NCBI GenBank assembly: GCA_016710165.1
Contig: JADJLJ010000001.1
Span: forward strand, 744,001 to 808,000
DNA: 64,000 bases
Reading direction: 5' to 3'
Source: Chitinophagaceae bacterium
Lineage (GTDB): Bacteria; Bacteroidota; Bacteroidia; Chitinophagales; Chitinophagaceae
Shown in pieces: positions 8,573-17,104 of this stretch. The notes beneath the pieces are model-generated. The model was not told where the DNA came from. It saw nothing but the letters and a program-made list of their open reading frames with translations, and ran no database searches. Numbering within the stretch: position 1 is the first letter of the stretch; each line of letters begins with the position of its first letter. The translations under genes were made by a program, and so were the position numbers.

Positions 8573-9622
8573 ATGAACCGGGTAAGATTATTTTTATATG
8601 CATTGCTACTCATTGTCATTGCCGGCTCCTGTAAAAAGGAAGACCAGCCCGGGCCCGTAAATCCACCCGCCGTAATTGCTCCCCCTGCCCCATTCGGGTT
8701 TTATGTGGTTGGATATTTTCCTTCATACAGAACGGTTGCTACCGTGCCGGATGTGAAATTCAAAATGTGCAATGTTGTAAATTATGCATTTGCCACCGTA
8801 AATAATACCGGTGGCCTGGTATTGGGCAATGCCGGCCATTTACTGGAGGTGAAGAACAAAGCAAAGGCAAACGGCGCCCGGGTTTTCATCAGCGTATCCG
8901 GACTGGCAGCCGATTTCAAGACCATGGCATCGGTTCCTGCCGGAAGAACTTCCTTTATAAACCAGGTAATGAACCTTGTGAGGACCTACGGCATGGATGG
9001 TGTGGATATAGACTGGGAATTTCCAAGAACCGATGACGGAACAGACCTCACTTTTACTGCACTGATGAAACAATTAAGCGACAGTTGTCACACAGGCAGT
9101 AAATATTATCTGACCGCAGCCATTACAGCGGGTAAATACGCAGGCGCTGTGCGGGATGCCATCAGCAGTGAATTGTGGCAGGGCAATTATGTAGATTGGT
9201 TCAACATCATGTCGTACGACGATTTCAGCACCACCCAGCCTTACAAACATCATTGTGATTATACCCTGGCCACAACAAGTTTAAATTACTGGATAAACAC
9301 CAGGGGGATGCCCGGCGCCAAAGCCGTTTTGGGCATTGCCGGTTATGGAAGGCCGAGCGGGATCACGCAAACGAATACCGTTTTAAGTTTCAGCGACATC
9401 CTCTCCAGGGGAGGAAACCCGCAATCCGATTCGGCGATCGTTACCAACGGGGGTTTCTCCAACTATACCATTTATTACAACGGCATTACCACGGTAAAAA
9501 AGAAAGCCATCCTTTCAAAACAAATGGCAAACGGCATCATGCTTTGGGAAAAAAGCCATGATGTGCATGACAATAATTCCCTTTTAAAAGCGGTTTGCGA
9601 TACGGTGGGCAGGACCTACTAG
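8573..9622 (+). CDS. GH18 family glycoside hydrolase (chitinase-like) lipoprotein
   Basis: The start at 8573 gives a lipoprotein signal with IAGSC ending at Cys20. The body from about residue 42 is a GH18 TIM barrel: YVVGYFPSY (first strand), VFISVSG (substrate strand) and the catalytic motif DGVDIDWE at residues 142-149, with Glu149 as the expected acid. FNIMSYD is the conserved Tyr-containing strand. Family 18 enzymes hydrolyse beta-1,4-N-acetylglucosamine linkages by substrate-assisted catalysis. The surface anchor fits degradation of chitin or peptidoglycan-type glycans. It could instead be an endo-beta-N-acetylglucosaminidase. Confidence 0.85.
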   Translation: MNRVRLFLYALLLIVIAGSCKKEDQPGPVNPPAVIAPPAPFGFYVVGYFPSYRTVATVPDVKFKMCNVVNYAFATVNNTGGLVLGNAGHLLEVKNKAKANGARVFISVSGLAADFKTMASVPAGRTSFINQVMNLVRTYGMDGVDIDWEFPRTDDGTDLTFTALMKQLSDSCHTGSKYYLTAAITAGKYAGAVRDAISSELWQGNYVDWFNIMSYDDFSTTQPYKHHCDYTLATTSLNYWINTRGMPGAKAVLGIAGYGRPSGITQTNTVLSFSDILSRGGNPQSDSAIVTNGGFSNYTIYYNGITTVKKKAILSKQMANGIMLWEKSHDVHDNNSLLKAVCDTVGRTY

Positions 9623-9660
9623 CCGCACTCAAATTCATCATTTCAGCGAAGGAGTTTAAA

Positions 9661-10065
9661 ATGAAAACGATCCATCCCGTTAAGATCAGGTCCTTATTGC
9701 AGCTCTATGAGATACTCCCGGAGAACGAACGGCTGATCGTGGACATATTGCGGGAACTGGTAAAAGAGCAACTGCCGCCAAATGGCAAAGAAAAAATATC
9801 TTACAATGTTCCCTTCTTCTATGGCTATAAGGGGATCTGCATTATCTGGCCTTCCAGCATTCCCAGGGGTGGTATCAGGAAAGGCGTATTATTAGGTTTC
9901 TGGTATGGCAACCGGCTTACCGACGCAGACAATTATCTCACCCACGGCAGCAACAAACAAATATTCTATAAGATCTATAACAGCGCCGGGGAAATAAATA
10001 TCAAAGCAGTTACAAAACTGCTGAAGGAAGCGGTGAAGCTGGATAAGAGCTGGCGTGAAAGATAA
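9661..10065 (+). CDS. DUF1801 (YdhG-like) domain protein
   Basis: The protein of 134 residues has the DUF1801 pattern: a helical N-terminus (ERLIVDILRELVKEQLP), then KISYNVPFFYGYKGICIIWPS, a glycine-rich turn and a C-terminal helix ending in a basic tail. The start at 9661 is preceded by AAGGAG at good distance. These proteins share the YdhG/YjbR-like fold and have no established function. A second, unrelated copy of the family lies at 48008-48421. Confidence 0.7.
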   Translation: MKTIHPVKIRSLLQLYEILPENERLIVDILRELVKEQLPPNGKEKISYNVPFFYGYKGICIIWPSSIPRGGIRKGVLLGFWYGNRLTDADNYLTHGSNKQIFYKIYNSAGEINIKAVTKLLKEAVKLDKSWRER

Positions 10066-10118
10066 ACCTATAAGGTCTGCCAGCACGAAAGCAGCGCTGC
10101 AGACCTTATAGGTTTTGT
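10062..10118. terminator. Bidirectional terminator hairpin
   Basis: AAACCTATAAGGTCTGC (10064-10080) pairs perfectly over 17 bp with 10099-10115. It lies exactly between two convergent genes. The same CCTATAAG/CTTATAGG arms are used at 38088-38130, so it belongs to a dispersed terminator-like element. Confidence 0.75.
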
Positions 10119-10595
10119 TTATTGCCAGTAAGAAGACGTATTGTTCACATCGCTTGTGAACTTATCCGTATGACGGCGCATGATGGCGGGGGTGATTCCC
10201 CGGTTCTCCACCGCAAGTCCCATCATGAGCTTTCCCTTCTCGGTGATATAGAACTGGCAGGGCTGAATTTTACCATTCTGTTTCAGCAGCGCCGCATTGG
10301 TAGTGGAGTATTCATCCTTGGGCGAGCCCAGGTGGGCAGTAAGCCACACAAAATTCTTACTGGCACTGATCTCGTATGCCACCGGAACATTGAAGCTGCT
10401 TGTTTTGATCATCACTTCATATTTTTCCTTCCCGGATTCGGTGTTCAGTTCTTTTACGGTATAACCCATCTGGGTCAGCATGTCTTTTAGCTGCCGGGCA
10501 TCAAGGGGATCGCAGCTCTGTGCGCCAGCCAATGAAGGCAGCAGCCATGCAAAAAGAACGATGGCAGGGTAGCGGATGATATTTTTCCATTTCAT
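10119..10595 (-). CDS. Small exported protein, unknown
   Basis: The signal peptide ends near LAGAQ at about residue 26. The mature protein of about 130 residues has one Cys shortly after cleavage (SCDPLD), then an alternating pattern suggesting a small alpha/beta sensor-like fold: LKDMLTQMGYTVKEL, VPVAYEISASKNFVWLTAHLG and FYITEKGKLMMGLAVEN. It resembles YbjN-type or CesT-like exported helpers in layout only. No family is assigned. Confidence 0.6.
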   Translation of the reverse strand: MKWKNIIRYPAIVLFAWLLPSLAGAQSCDPLDARQLKDMLTQMGYTVKELNTESGKEKYEVMIKTSSFNVPVAYEISASKNFVWLTAHLGSPKDEYSTTNAALLKQNGKIQPCQFYITEKGKLMMGLAVENRGITPAIMRRHTDKFTSDVNNTSSYWQ

Positions 10596-10620
10596 ATTGC
10601 GGAAGTTTATGTACGTAAAA

Positions 10621-11106
10621 TTATTTTTTCATATTGAAACTAAGGTAGCTTACCACCTCTCCATTCTTTCCCCTCCCCCTTGCCATGGCGAGTTTATCTG
10701 CCTTAATGGTAACACTGCCGTCTTCATTAACGGTGCAGGATACTTTTTGGTCTCCGGTGGCATATAATTTTTTGGTGCCCTGCACCAGTTCAATACAAAC
10801 CTGGCTGCCTGAGTTAAGATCACCGGTCTCCACTTCGGTATTCAGTTCGATCGATCTTTTGGGTTTCCCTTTTAAATAGATACGTACCCCGGCTTTTGAC
10901 CGGCTGTCGCCGAGTTTTCCATTGATGAAATAGTTTCCCAGGCCAAAACCGCCTGCCCATATGGGGAAGGGCGCTTCTGCATGACAGAGTAAACCATCAA
11001 TGCAATAATCATTTTCAGCCAGGGTTGCACAGTCCTGCGAATAAGATGACTGGGTGGTCATTAGTCCTGCAACCAGTAATGCCAGTGAAAAAATGATACG
11101 CTTCAT
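10621..11106 (-). CDS. Small exported protein, unknown
   Basis: The internal ATG at 11106 gives a clean signal peptide (MKRIIFSLAL to QSSYSQ), so I prefer it to starts further out. The mature part of about 140 residues is beta-rich and Gly-rich with two early Cys residues (DCATLAENDYC), then KAGVRIYLKGKP, SQVCIELVQG and VSCTVNEDGSVTIKADK. This resembles a small immunoglobulin-like or carbohydrate-binding exported domain. A -7 box TAGTTTTG lies 45 bases upstream. Confidence 0.6.
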   Translation of the reverse strand: MKRIIFSLALLVAGLMTTQSSYSQDCATLAENDYCIDGLLCHAEAPFPIWAGGFGLGNYFINGKLGDSRSKAGVRIYLKGKPKRSIELNTEVETGDLNSGSQVCIELVQGTKKLYATGDQKVSCTVNEDGSVTIKADKLAMARGRGKNGEVVSYLSFNMKK

Positions 11107-11150
11107 GAGTTGATTTTTGGATGATATCCCCGTTTTAAAAGATCCTGCAT

Positions 11151-11158
11151 CAAAACTA
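11151..11158 (-). promoter_or_regulatory. -7 promoter box (TAnnTTTG), minus strand
   Basis: The minus strand reads TAGTTTTG, matching TAnnTTTG, and serves the small exported protein that starts at 11106. The same octamer faces the other way for valS at 11261. Confidence 0.45.
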
Positions 11159-11260
11159 GGGTCTGCACAAAAATGTCCAATACCCACTGAAGGGTATTTT
11201 GATCCGGTGACCATAAACCAGAAACACCCGGCTCCAAACCCATAACTGCCCTCTTTTTCG

Positions 11261-11268
11261 TAGTTTTG
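11261..11268 (+). promoter_or_regulatory. -7 promoter box of valS
   Basis: TAGTTTTG matches TAnnTTTG and ends 26 bases before the valS ATG, leaving a short untranslated leader. Confidence 0.5.
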
Positions 11269-11294
11269 CCCCCTTCAAGAACAAGAATGATAAA

Positions 11295-13949
11295 ATGGAA
11301 CTGAGTAAAAATTTTGAACCGAAGGCCGTTGAGGATAAATGGTATAAGCATTGGCTGGGTAAAGGATATTTCAATAGTAAGCCGGATGGCCGCCCTGCTT
11401 TTACGGTGGTGATACCACCCCCGAATGTTACGGGTGTGCTGCACATGGGCCATACCCTGAATGAAACGGTTCAGGATATACTGGTACGTAAGGCAAGAAT
11501 GAGCGGCTTTAATGCCTGCTGGGTTCCGGGCAGCGACCATGCATCCATTGCCACCGAGGCAAAAGTGGTGGCCATGCTGAAAGAAAAAGGCATTGATAAG
11601 AACAGTTTATCAAGAGAGGAGTTTCTGAAATATGCATTTGAATGGAAGGATAAATACGGTGGCATCATCTATAACCAGATAGAAAGGCTTGGCTGCAGCG
11701 TTGACTGGAGCAGGACCACCTTCACCATGGATGATCATTATTACAAAGCCGTAATAAAAGTATTTATTGATCTCTACAATAAGGGACTGATATACCGCGG
11801 CGCCCGGATGATAAACTGGGACCCCGCCGCAAAAACCGCCCTGAGTGATGAAGAAGTGGAATACAGGGAACTGACGGGCAAGCTTTATTACCTGACTTAT
11901 AAATTAGTGGATAAAGATGGAAATGCAATTAACTCCCCTTCAGGGGTTGGGGGCATCAGCATTGCAACCCAGCGGCCGGAAACGATCATGGGCGATACTG
12001 CCATTTGCGTTAATCCCAATGATGATCGTTATGCACATTTAAAAGGGGCTCATGCGTTCGTTCCTCTTATCAACCGCCGCATCCCCATCATTTTTGATGA
12101 GTATGTTGATCCTGCTTTTGGTACGGGGGCGTTGAAGGTTACCCCGGCACATGATATCAACGATTATAACCTGGGGTTGAAACATAACCTGGAAGTGGTT
12201 GATACCATTAACGAAGACGGAACCCTGAGCGCCGCCGCACAGATATATGTTGGAGAAGACCGGTTTTCAGCAAGAAAAAAGATCATCAGGGAACTGGAAG
12301 AAAAAGGCTTTCTCAAAAAAGAAGAAGAATACACAACAAGGCTGGGTTACAGTCAGCGTACCGGCGTGGTGGTGGAACCCAGGATAAGCACCCAGTGGTT
12401 TGTGAAGATGAAAGAACTGGCAGAACCTGCATTGAAAGCCGTGGTGAACGGGGATATTAAAATTCACCCCGGTGATAAATTTTTAGCCACGTATAAATAC
12501 TGGCTGGAAAATGTGAAGGACTGGTGCATCAGCCGCCAGCTTTGGTGGGGACAGCAGATACCGGCATGGTATGATGCGGAGGGAAGAATGGTGGTTGCGG
12601 AAACAAAGGAAGAAGCTCTCGCCCAATTCAAAATTCAAAATTCAAAACTCACCATTGAAGACATAAAGCAGGATGAAGATGTACTGGATACCTGGTTCTC
12701 TTCCTGGCTATGGCCCATGGAAGTGTTCAAAGGCATTACCAACCCGGGTAATGAAGAAGTGAAATACTACTACCCTTCTTCGGTGCTGGTAACCGGGCAG
12801 GATATCATTTTCTTCTGGGTGGCCCGTATGGTAATGGCGGGAATGGAATATGAAAAACAGATACCTTTCAAAGATGTTTACTTTACCGGCATGGTACGGG
12901 ATAAGCTGGGAAGGAAAATGAGCAAAAGCCTGGGCAACAGTCCCGACCTGCTTGACCTGGTCGACCGCTATGGCGCCGATGCAGTACGGTTTGGCATCAT
13001 GGTGTCTTCGCCGGCAGGCAATGACCTGATGTTTGATGAAGCAGCACTGGAACAGGGAAGGAATTTCAATAACAAGATATGGAATGCACTGAAGCTGGTG
13101 AAGATGTGGCAAGAAAGGCAGACGACAGAAAACAGACAACAGACAACAGACAACTTCGCATTAGACTGGTTTGAAAGCCGGCTGAATGAAGCAAAAACTG
13201 AAGTGGATACACTGATGAAACAATTCCGCTTAAGTGAAGCATTGAAAGTTATTTACTCATTGATATGGGATGATTTCTGCAGCTGGTACCTGGAATGGGT
13301 GAAGCCGGGTTTTGAACAACCCATCGAAGCATCGGTTTATAAAAAGACCATTGAGTTCTTTACCGGGTTAGTGCAACTGTTGCAACCCTATATGCCATTT
13401 GTTACCGAAGAAATTTATCACCTGCTGGAAGAAAGAAAGGATGACCTGTGTATAATGCAATTTGTGCAGGCAAAACCGGCCGATAAGAAAATATTATTAC
13501 AGGGAGAATTACTCAAGCAGGTGATCACTACCATACGGGATGCCAGGAACAGGAACCAGTTAAAGCCCAAAGAAATCATCAGGCTTTACATCGAGACCGC
13601 TTCACCCGAAAGTTACAGCTCCATCAAAGACATCTTAAGTAAACAGGTAAATGCGGGAGAGATCAGCTTTGTACACGAAGCGGTGGCAAACAGCATTGTG
13701 GTGGCGGTGGAAAAAGAAAAGTTCTATATCGAAACCGGAAAAGAACTGGATACCACTACCCTGAAAGCTGACCTGCTGAAAGACCTGGAACACCAGAAGA
13801 ATTTCCTGGTTTCGGTGGAGAAAAAGCTCCGCAACGAAAAATTTGTTCAGAATGCAAAACCGGAAGTGCTGGCGCTGGAACAGAAGAAGAAAGCCGATGC
13901 CGAAGCAAGGATAAAGACCATTGAAGAGAGCCTGTCAACAATTAGTTAA
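11295..13949 (+). CDS. valS: Valine--tRNA ligase
   Basis: This class I aminoacyl-tRNA synthetase charges tRNA-Val with valine. The HIGH-type motif is in PPPNVTGVLHMGH (residues 41-53) and KMSKS is at 541-545. WDPAAKTALSDEEVEY and QRPETIMGDTA mark the CP1 editing domain, and DWCISRQLWWGQ and RFGIMVSSPAG are typical. The C-terminus has the anticodon-binding helices and a coiled coil (KADAEARIKTIEE). Length 884 is normal for Bacteroidota. Three short insertions are unusual: residues 213-219 (NSPSGVGG type), 445-453 (FKIQNSKLT) and 609-620 (QTTENRQQTTDN). Each is encoded by a repeat that otherwise occurs between genes. All are in frame and lie between conserved blocks. Confidence 0.95.
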   Translation: MELSKNFEPKAVEDKWYKHWLGKGYFNSKPDGRPAFTVVIPPPNVTGVLHMGHTLNETVQDILVRKARMSGFNACWVPGSDHASIATEAKVVAMLKEKGIDKNSLSREEFLKYAFEWKDKYGGIIYNQIERLGCSVDWSRTTFTMDDHYYKAVIKVFIDLYNKGLIYRGARMINWDPAAKTALSDEEVEYRELTGKLYYLTYKLVDKDGNAINSPSGVGGISIATQRPETIMGDTAICVNPNDDRYAHLKGAHAFVPLINRRIPIIFDEYVDPAFGTGALKVTPAHDINDYNLGLKHNLEVVDTINEDGTLSAAAQIYVGEDRFSARKKIIRELEEKGFLKKEEEYTTRLGYSQRTGVVVEPRISTQWFVKMKELAEPALKAVVNGDIKIHPGDKFLATYKYWLENVKDWCISRQLWWGQQIPAWYDAEGRMVVAETKEEALAQFKIQNSKLTIEDIKQDEDVLDTWFSSWLWPMEVFKGITNPGNEEVKYYYPSSVLVTGQDIIFFWVARMVMAGMEYEKQIPFKDVYFTGMVRDKLGRKMSKSLGNSPDLLDLVDRYGADAVRFGIMVSSPAGNDLMFDEAALEQGRNFNNKIWNALKLVKMWQERQTTENRQQTTDNFALDWFESRLNEAKTEVDTLMKQFRLSEALKVIYSLIWDDFCSWYLEWVKPGFEQPIEASVYKKTIEFFTGLVQLLQPYMPFVTEEIYHLLEERKDDLCIMQFVQAKPADKKILLQGELLKQVITTIRDARNRNQLKPKEIIRLYIETASPESYSSIKDILSKQVNAGEISFVHEAVANSIVVAVEKEKFYIETGKELDTTTLKADLLKDLEHQKNFLVSVEKKLRNEKFVQNAKPEVLALEQKKKADAEARIKTIEESLSTIS
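11933..11952 (+). repeat. Palindromic repeat inside valS
   Basis: CTCCCCTTCAGGGGTTG is a short palindrome of the same style as CCCCTCTCC-TTT-GGAGAGGGG at 23096 and the insertion in trpE at 29089. It encodes about eight residues of ValRS in a surface linker. Confidence 0.6.
12626..12653 (+). repeat. 7-bp tandem repeat (ATTCAAA) inside valS
   Basis: Three exact units of ATTCAAA, then a degenerate ACTCACC. Three units are 21 bases, so the frame is kept. Confidence 0.9.
13120..13154 (+). repeat. 7-bp tandem repeat (AGACAAC) inside valS
   Basis: Five phase-locked units: AGACGAC, AGAAAAC and three AGACAAC. They encode Gln/Thr/Asn-rich sequence at ValRS residues 609-620. Confidence 0.9.
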
Positions 13950-14009
13950 ATGTAAACAGGCACACTAATTGTCCGGCAAATTCGTTGTAATCTTACATAA
14001 ACAGATAAC

Positions 14010-14492
14010 ATGAGAACAGTTGTACAATTCCTGCTTGCCGTACTATTTTCCGCAACAGCTGCAACTGGTTCGGCCCAAAAGCCAAAACCGGCTCCTGCCG
14101 GTCAATCCACCCAAAAATTCAAGCCGCCAAAGCTTACCAGTAAACTGGGCATTCATTCCGATTCGGCAACGGTTATCATAGAGGAAGCCCTTCAACTGGT
14201 CAACCTGCCATTAAAGATCACCGACGATAAAAAGAATCCCTACAGCATATCTTCGTACCAGCTGATGTACAAAAGGAAGGGCGTTACGGAAGATGAAGAA
14301 ACCGGGAAAGTGTCTCCCACCACAACCAACGTGGCCCAACTCTTCCGGGAAACACCCCTGCCCGCCCTTTGGAAAAAGATTCTCACGGAACAGCTTAAAC
14401 AGGGAGATGAATTGTATTTCTTCGATGTTATTGCAAAAGATGCACAGGGCAGGTATATGTTTGCACCTGAATTAAGGATAAGGGTCAAATAG
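14010..14492 (+). CDS. Exported protein, unknown
   Basis: The signal peptide ends near ATGSAQ, followed by a Pro/Lys-rich linker (KPKPAPAGQ). The rest of about 125 residues has two beta-rich stretches around SISSYQLMYKRKGV and ELYFFDVIAKDAQGRYMFAPELRIRVK. This resembles a small GldM-C-like or Ig-like domain, but no confident family is seen. The gene is convergent with the Lrp regulator, with 18 bases between them. Confidence 0.6.
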   Translation: MRTVVQFLLAVLFSATAATGSAQKPKPAPAGQSTQKFKPPKLTSKLGIHSDSATVIIEEALQLVNLPLKITDDKKNPYSISSYQLMYKRKGVTEDEETGKVSPTTTNVAQLFRETPLPALWKKILTEQLKQGDELYFFDVIAKDAQGRYMFAPELRIRVK

Positions 14493-14510
14493 ATCTATAC
14501 TTATCCGGCA

Positions 14511-15014
14511 TCATCCCCACACCAGCTGGTGCGTCTGCTTGATCACCCCCATCACAAAGATACTCTGCACATGTCCCATGTTCTCGATGTTGCTTAGTTT
14601 GTTCACATGGAAATCGTGATAGGTATTCATATCCGCACACATCACTTTTAACATAAAATCAAATTCCCCGCTGATGGTGTAGCATTCAACCACTTCCGGC
14701 ATCTGCAAAATGGCTTTTACAAATTTGGTGCCCGCCGTTTTATTGTGTTCCTTTAAGGATACATAGCAGATCGCGATCAGGCCCTTATTCACTTTGGTAT
14801 GATCCAGCAGGGTGGCATATTGTTTGATCACCCCGTTTGCTTCCAGCCGTTTGATGCGTTCATGTACCGGTGTGGTGCTCAGGTGGATCTTACCGGCAAT
14901 TTCCTTTACCGTCATCCGTGCATTTTGTTGCAGCAACTGGAGGATCGCAATGTCTTTGGCATCCAGTGCAATGGAACCGGTAGCTGTTTTTTCTGTTTGA
15001 AGTGCTTTTGCCAT
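14511..15014 (-). CDS. Lrp/AsnC family transcriptional regulator
   Basis: The protein of 167 residues has an N-terminal winged helix-turn-helix (LDAKDIAILQLLQQNARMTV and KEIAGKIHLSTTPVHERIKRL, about residues 17-60) and a C-terminal RAM/AsnC ligand domain (GTKFVKAILQMPEVVECYTI, then GEFDFMLKVMCADMNTYHDF). Such proteins form octamers or dimers and bind amino acids. It is divergent from the S-adenosylhomocysteine hydrolase gene across 115 bases that hold several palindromes. Control of itself and of that gene is therefore a reasonable guess. Confidence 0.85.
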   Translation of the reverse strand: MAKALQTEKTATGSIALDAKDIAILQLLQQNARMTVKEIAGKIHLSTTPVHERIKRLEANGVIKQYATLLDHTKVNKGLIAICYVSLKEHNKTAGTKFVKAILQMPEVVECYTISGEFDFMLKVMCADMNTYHDFHVNKLSNIENMGHVQSIFVMGVIKQTHQLVWG

Positions 15015-15022
15015 AGTAAAAA

Positions 15023-15055
15023 AGGATTTTATCCTGTTATTAACACGATAACGTG
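15023..15055. promoter_or_regulatory. Palindromes in the lrp/ahcY divergent region
   Basis: AGGAT-TTT-ATCCT (15023-15035) and CACG-ATAA-CGTG (15044-15055) are two inverted repeats in tandem. TTATCCTGT also recurs at 15090-15098, on the ahcY side. The layout suggests operator sites for the Lrp-type regulator, though no known consensus supports this. Confidence 0.35.
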
Positions 15056-15103
15056 ATATTTCCCCAAATTTATATAAAACCTTAGAATATTATCCTGTAA
15101 GTT

Positions 15104-15111
15104 TATTTTTG
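15104..15111 (+). promoter_or_regulatory. -7 promoter box of ahcY
   Basis: TATTTTTG matches TAnnTTTG and ends 18 bases before the ATG at 15130. The third ATCCTGT copy lies just upstream, where a regulator could compete with polymerase. Confidence 0.5.
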
Positions 15112-15129
15112 TACCCTAAAAAACAAACC

Positions 15130-16458
15130 ATGTCTACATTATCAAAAACCTCCATCGATTTCAGCCTTAAATACAAGGTTGCCGATATGAGCCTCGCTGA
15201 ATGGGGCCGTAAAGAAATAAGATTGGCCGAAGCAGAAATGCCGGGCTTAATGGCCATCCGGGAAGAGTTTGGCCCCTCCCAACCCCTGAAAGGTGCACGC
15301 ATTGCAGGTTGCCTGCACATGACCATCCAGACCGCCGTATTGATCGAAACACTGGTTGCACTGGGCGCAGAGGTTAAATGGAGCTCCTGTAATATTTTCA
15401 GTACACAGGACCAGGCTGCTGCTGCCATTGCTGCTGCCGGTATCGGTGTATTTGCCTGGAAAGGACAGACACAGGCAGAAGCCGACTGGTGTATTGAGCA
15501 AACCTTATTCTTTGGTGGCGCCGACCGTCCCCTGAATATGATCCTGGACGATGGCGGTGACCTGACCAATATGGTTTTTGACACCTATCCCGAACTGATA
15601 CAGCATGTGAAAGGATTGAGCGAAGAAACCACCACCGGAGTTCACCGTTTATACGAAAGGATGCAGAAAGGCACCCTGCCTGTTCCTGCCATCAACGTGA
15701 ACGACAGCGTTACAAAATCTAAATTTGATAATAAATACGGATGTAAAGAAAGCTTGGTGGATTCTATCCGCCGGGCCACGGATGTGATGATGGCTGGTAA
15801 AGTAGCTGTGGTAGGTGGATACGGTGATGTGGGTAAAGGTTCTGCCGCTTCATTGAAAGGCGCCGGTTGCCGGGTGATCGTTACCGAGATCGATCCGATC
15901 TGTGCTTTGCAGGCTGCCATGGATGGCTTTGAAGTAAAGAAAATGATCGATGCCGTTAAAGAAGCAGACATCATCGTTACGGCAAGCGGTTGCCGCGACC
16001 TGATCACGGAAAAACATTTCCGCCTGATGAAAGACAAAGCCATTGTTTGCAATATCGGTCACTTCGATATTGAAATTGACATGGCCTGGTTGAATGGAAG
16101 CTATGGTAAAACAAAAAACACCATCAAGCCACAGGTTGATATGTACACCATCGACGGTAAAGACGTGATCGTACTGGCTGAAGGCCGCCTGGTGAACCTG
16201 GGTTGTGCAACCGGCCACCCATCCTTTGTAATGAGTAACTCGTTCACCAACCAAACGCTGGCACAAATTGAACTGTGGACCAACCACAGCAAGTACAAGA
16301 ATGAAGTATATGTGCTGCCAAAAGTACTGGATGAAAAAGTTGCCCGCCTGCACCTTGCAAAAATCGGTGTAGTACTGGATGAACTGACCCCTGCCCAATC
16401 CGATTACCTGGCAATCCCGGCAGAAGGCCCATTCAAGCCGGAGCATTACCGGTATTAA
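15130..16458 (+). CDS. ahcY: S-adenosylhomocysteine hydrolase
   Basis: The enzyme splits S-adenosylhomocysteine to homocysteine and adenosine, closing the methyl cycle. Recognisable parts are CLHMTIQTAVLIETL with the substrate His, the Rossmann NAD site GKVAVVGGYGDVGKGSA (around residues 214-230), IGHFDIEID, and the C-terminal GPFKPEHYRY with the Lys-Tyr pair that reaches into the neighbouring subunit. The 442-residue length fits the bacterial long form. Start: the ATG at 15130 (MSTLSK) lies just after the promoter; the TTG seven codons upstream is inside the promoter and is rejected. Confidence 0.95.
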   Translation: MSTLSKTSIDFSLKYKVADMSLAEWGRKEIRLAEAEMPGLMAIREEFGPSQPLKGARIAGCLHMTIQTAVLIETLVALGAEVKWSSCNIFSTQDQAAAAIAAAGIGVFAWKGQTQAEADWCIEQTLFFGGADRPLNMILDDGGDLTNMVFDTYPELIQHVKGLSEETTTGVHRLYERMQKGTLPVPAINVNDSVTKSKFDNKYGCKESLVDSIRRATDVMMAGKVAVVGGYGDVGKGSAASLKGAGCRVIVTEIDPICALQAAMDGFEVKKMIDAVKEADIIVTASGCRDLITEKHFRLMKDKAIVCNIGHFDIEIDMAWLNGSYGKTKNTIKPQVDMYTIDGKDVIVLAEGRLVNLGCATGHPSFVMSNSFTNQTLAQIELWTNHSKYKNEVYVLPKVLDEKVARLHLAKIGVVLDELTPAQSDYLAIPAEGPFKPEHYRY

Positions 16459-16496
16459 TAGAACAGTAATCCCGGCATAATGCCTGGGACTTAAAT

Positions 16497-16532
16497 AAAA
16501 AGCCCAACCGCCAGCTGGCAGTTGGGCTTTTC
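16497..16532. terminator. Bidirectional rho-independent terminator
   Basis: AAAA, then AGCCCAAC-nGCCAG meeting CTGGCnGTTGGGCT (16501-16528), then TTTT. The stem is about 14 bp with one mismatch. It sits between ahcY and the convergent SnoaL-like gene and works for both strands. Confidence 0.85.
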
Positions 16533-16546
16533 TTATGACCCCATAA

Positions 16547-17104
16547 TTATTTTACCAGGTCCTTGGTGGCTTCCATTAAAGGATGCCTGTCGATATACTG
16601 TACAAACTGATCGATCTTACCGGCATCATTATAATGCTGGGCATTATGTGCCCAAAACATGATCGCCTTGCCATTTTTATACTTTACATTGACCATGTAC
16701 CAGGTAAGCATCCATTTTCCTGACGCTGTTGCCCCTCCATTCGGACTTACGTTGGCCATGAGCGGAAGAAAGATATGGTCGGAAAATTTGATATTGTCAA
16801 TGATGTTAAACCTTCCGGTATACCAGTCTTTAACCGCCTGTTTTCCGGCAAGGCTGTCACCGCCCGACCACCGGAACATTACATTATCAGCCAGGTTAGC
16901 CGTATAGCCCTCAATATCTTTGTTCTCGAAAGCGGTGAAAGCAGCTTTTACAGTGTTCACAAGGTTACTGTCATTAAGAAGCTCAACCGGGGCAGCAGGC
17001 TTATCGGATTTAACCTCCGGTGCAGCGGCTGTTTCTTCTTGTTTTTCATTGTTGCAGGCTGACAAAACCACCGAAATGCAAATGATTGAAAGGAACTTTT
17101 TCAT
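16547..17104 (-). CDS. SnoaL/NTF2-like domain lipoprotein
   Basis: The lipobox VLSAC lies at residues 13-17. After a short Glu/Lys/Ala linker, residues 45-180 match an NTF2-like cone: VKAAFTAFENKDIEGYTANLA, then DNVMFRWSGGDSLAGKQAVKDWY, then IFLPLMANVS and the edge strand KWMLTWYMVNVKYKNGK. The fold is a small ligand-binding or catalytic pocket. No substrate can be read from it. The gene stands alone, convergent with ahcY. Confidence 0.7.
   Translation of the reverse strand: MKKFLSIICISVVLSACNNEKQEETAAAPEVKSDKPAAPVELLNDSNLVNTVKAAFTAFENKDIEGYTANLADNVMFRWSGGDSLAGKQAVKDWYTGRFNIIDNIKFSDHIFLPLMANVSPNGGATASGKWMLTWYMVNVKYKNGKAIMFWAHNAQHYNDAGKIDQFVQYIDRHPLMEATKDLVK

Noticed and set aside
11103..11540. 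Minus-strand frame of 145 codons across the valS start
   Set aside because: It is a shadow of valS and of its promoter region, with no family features.
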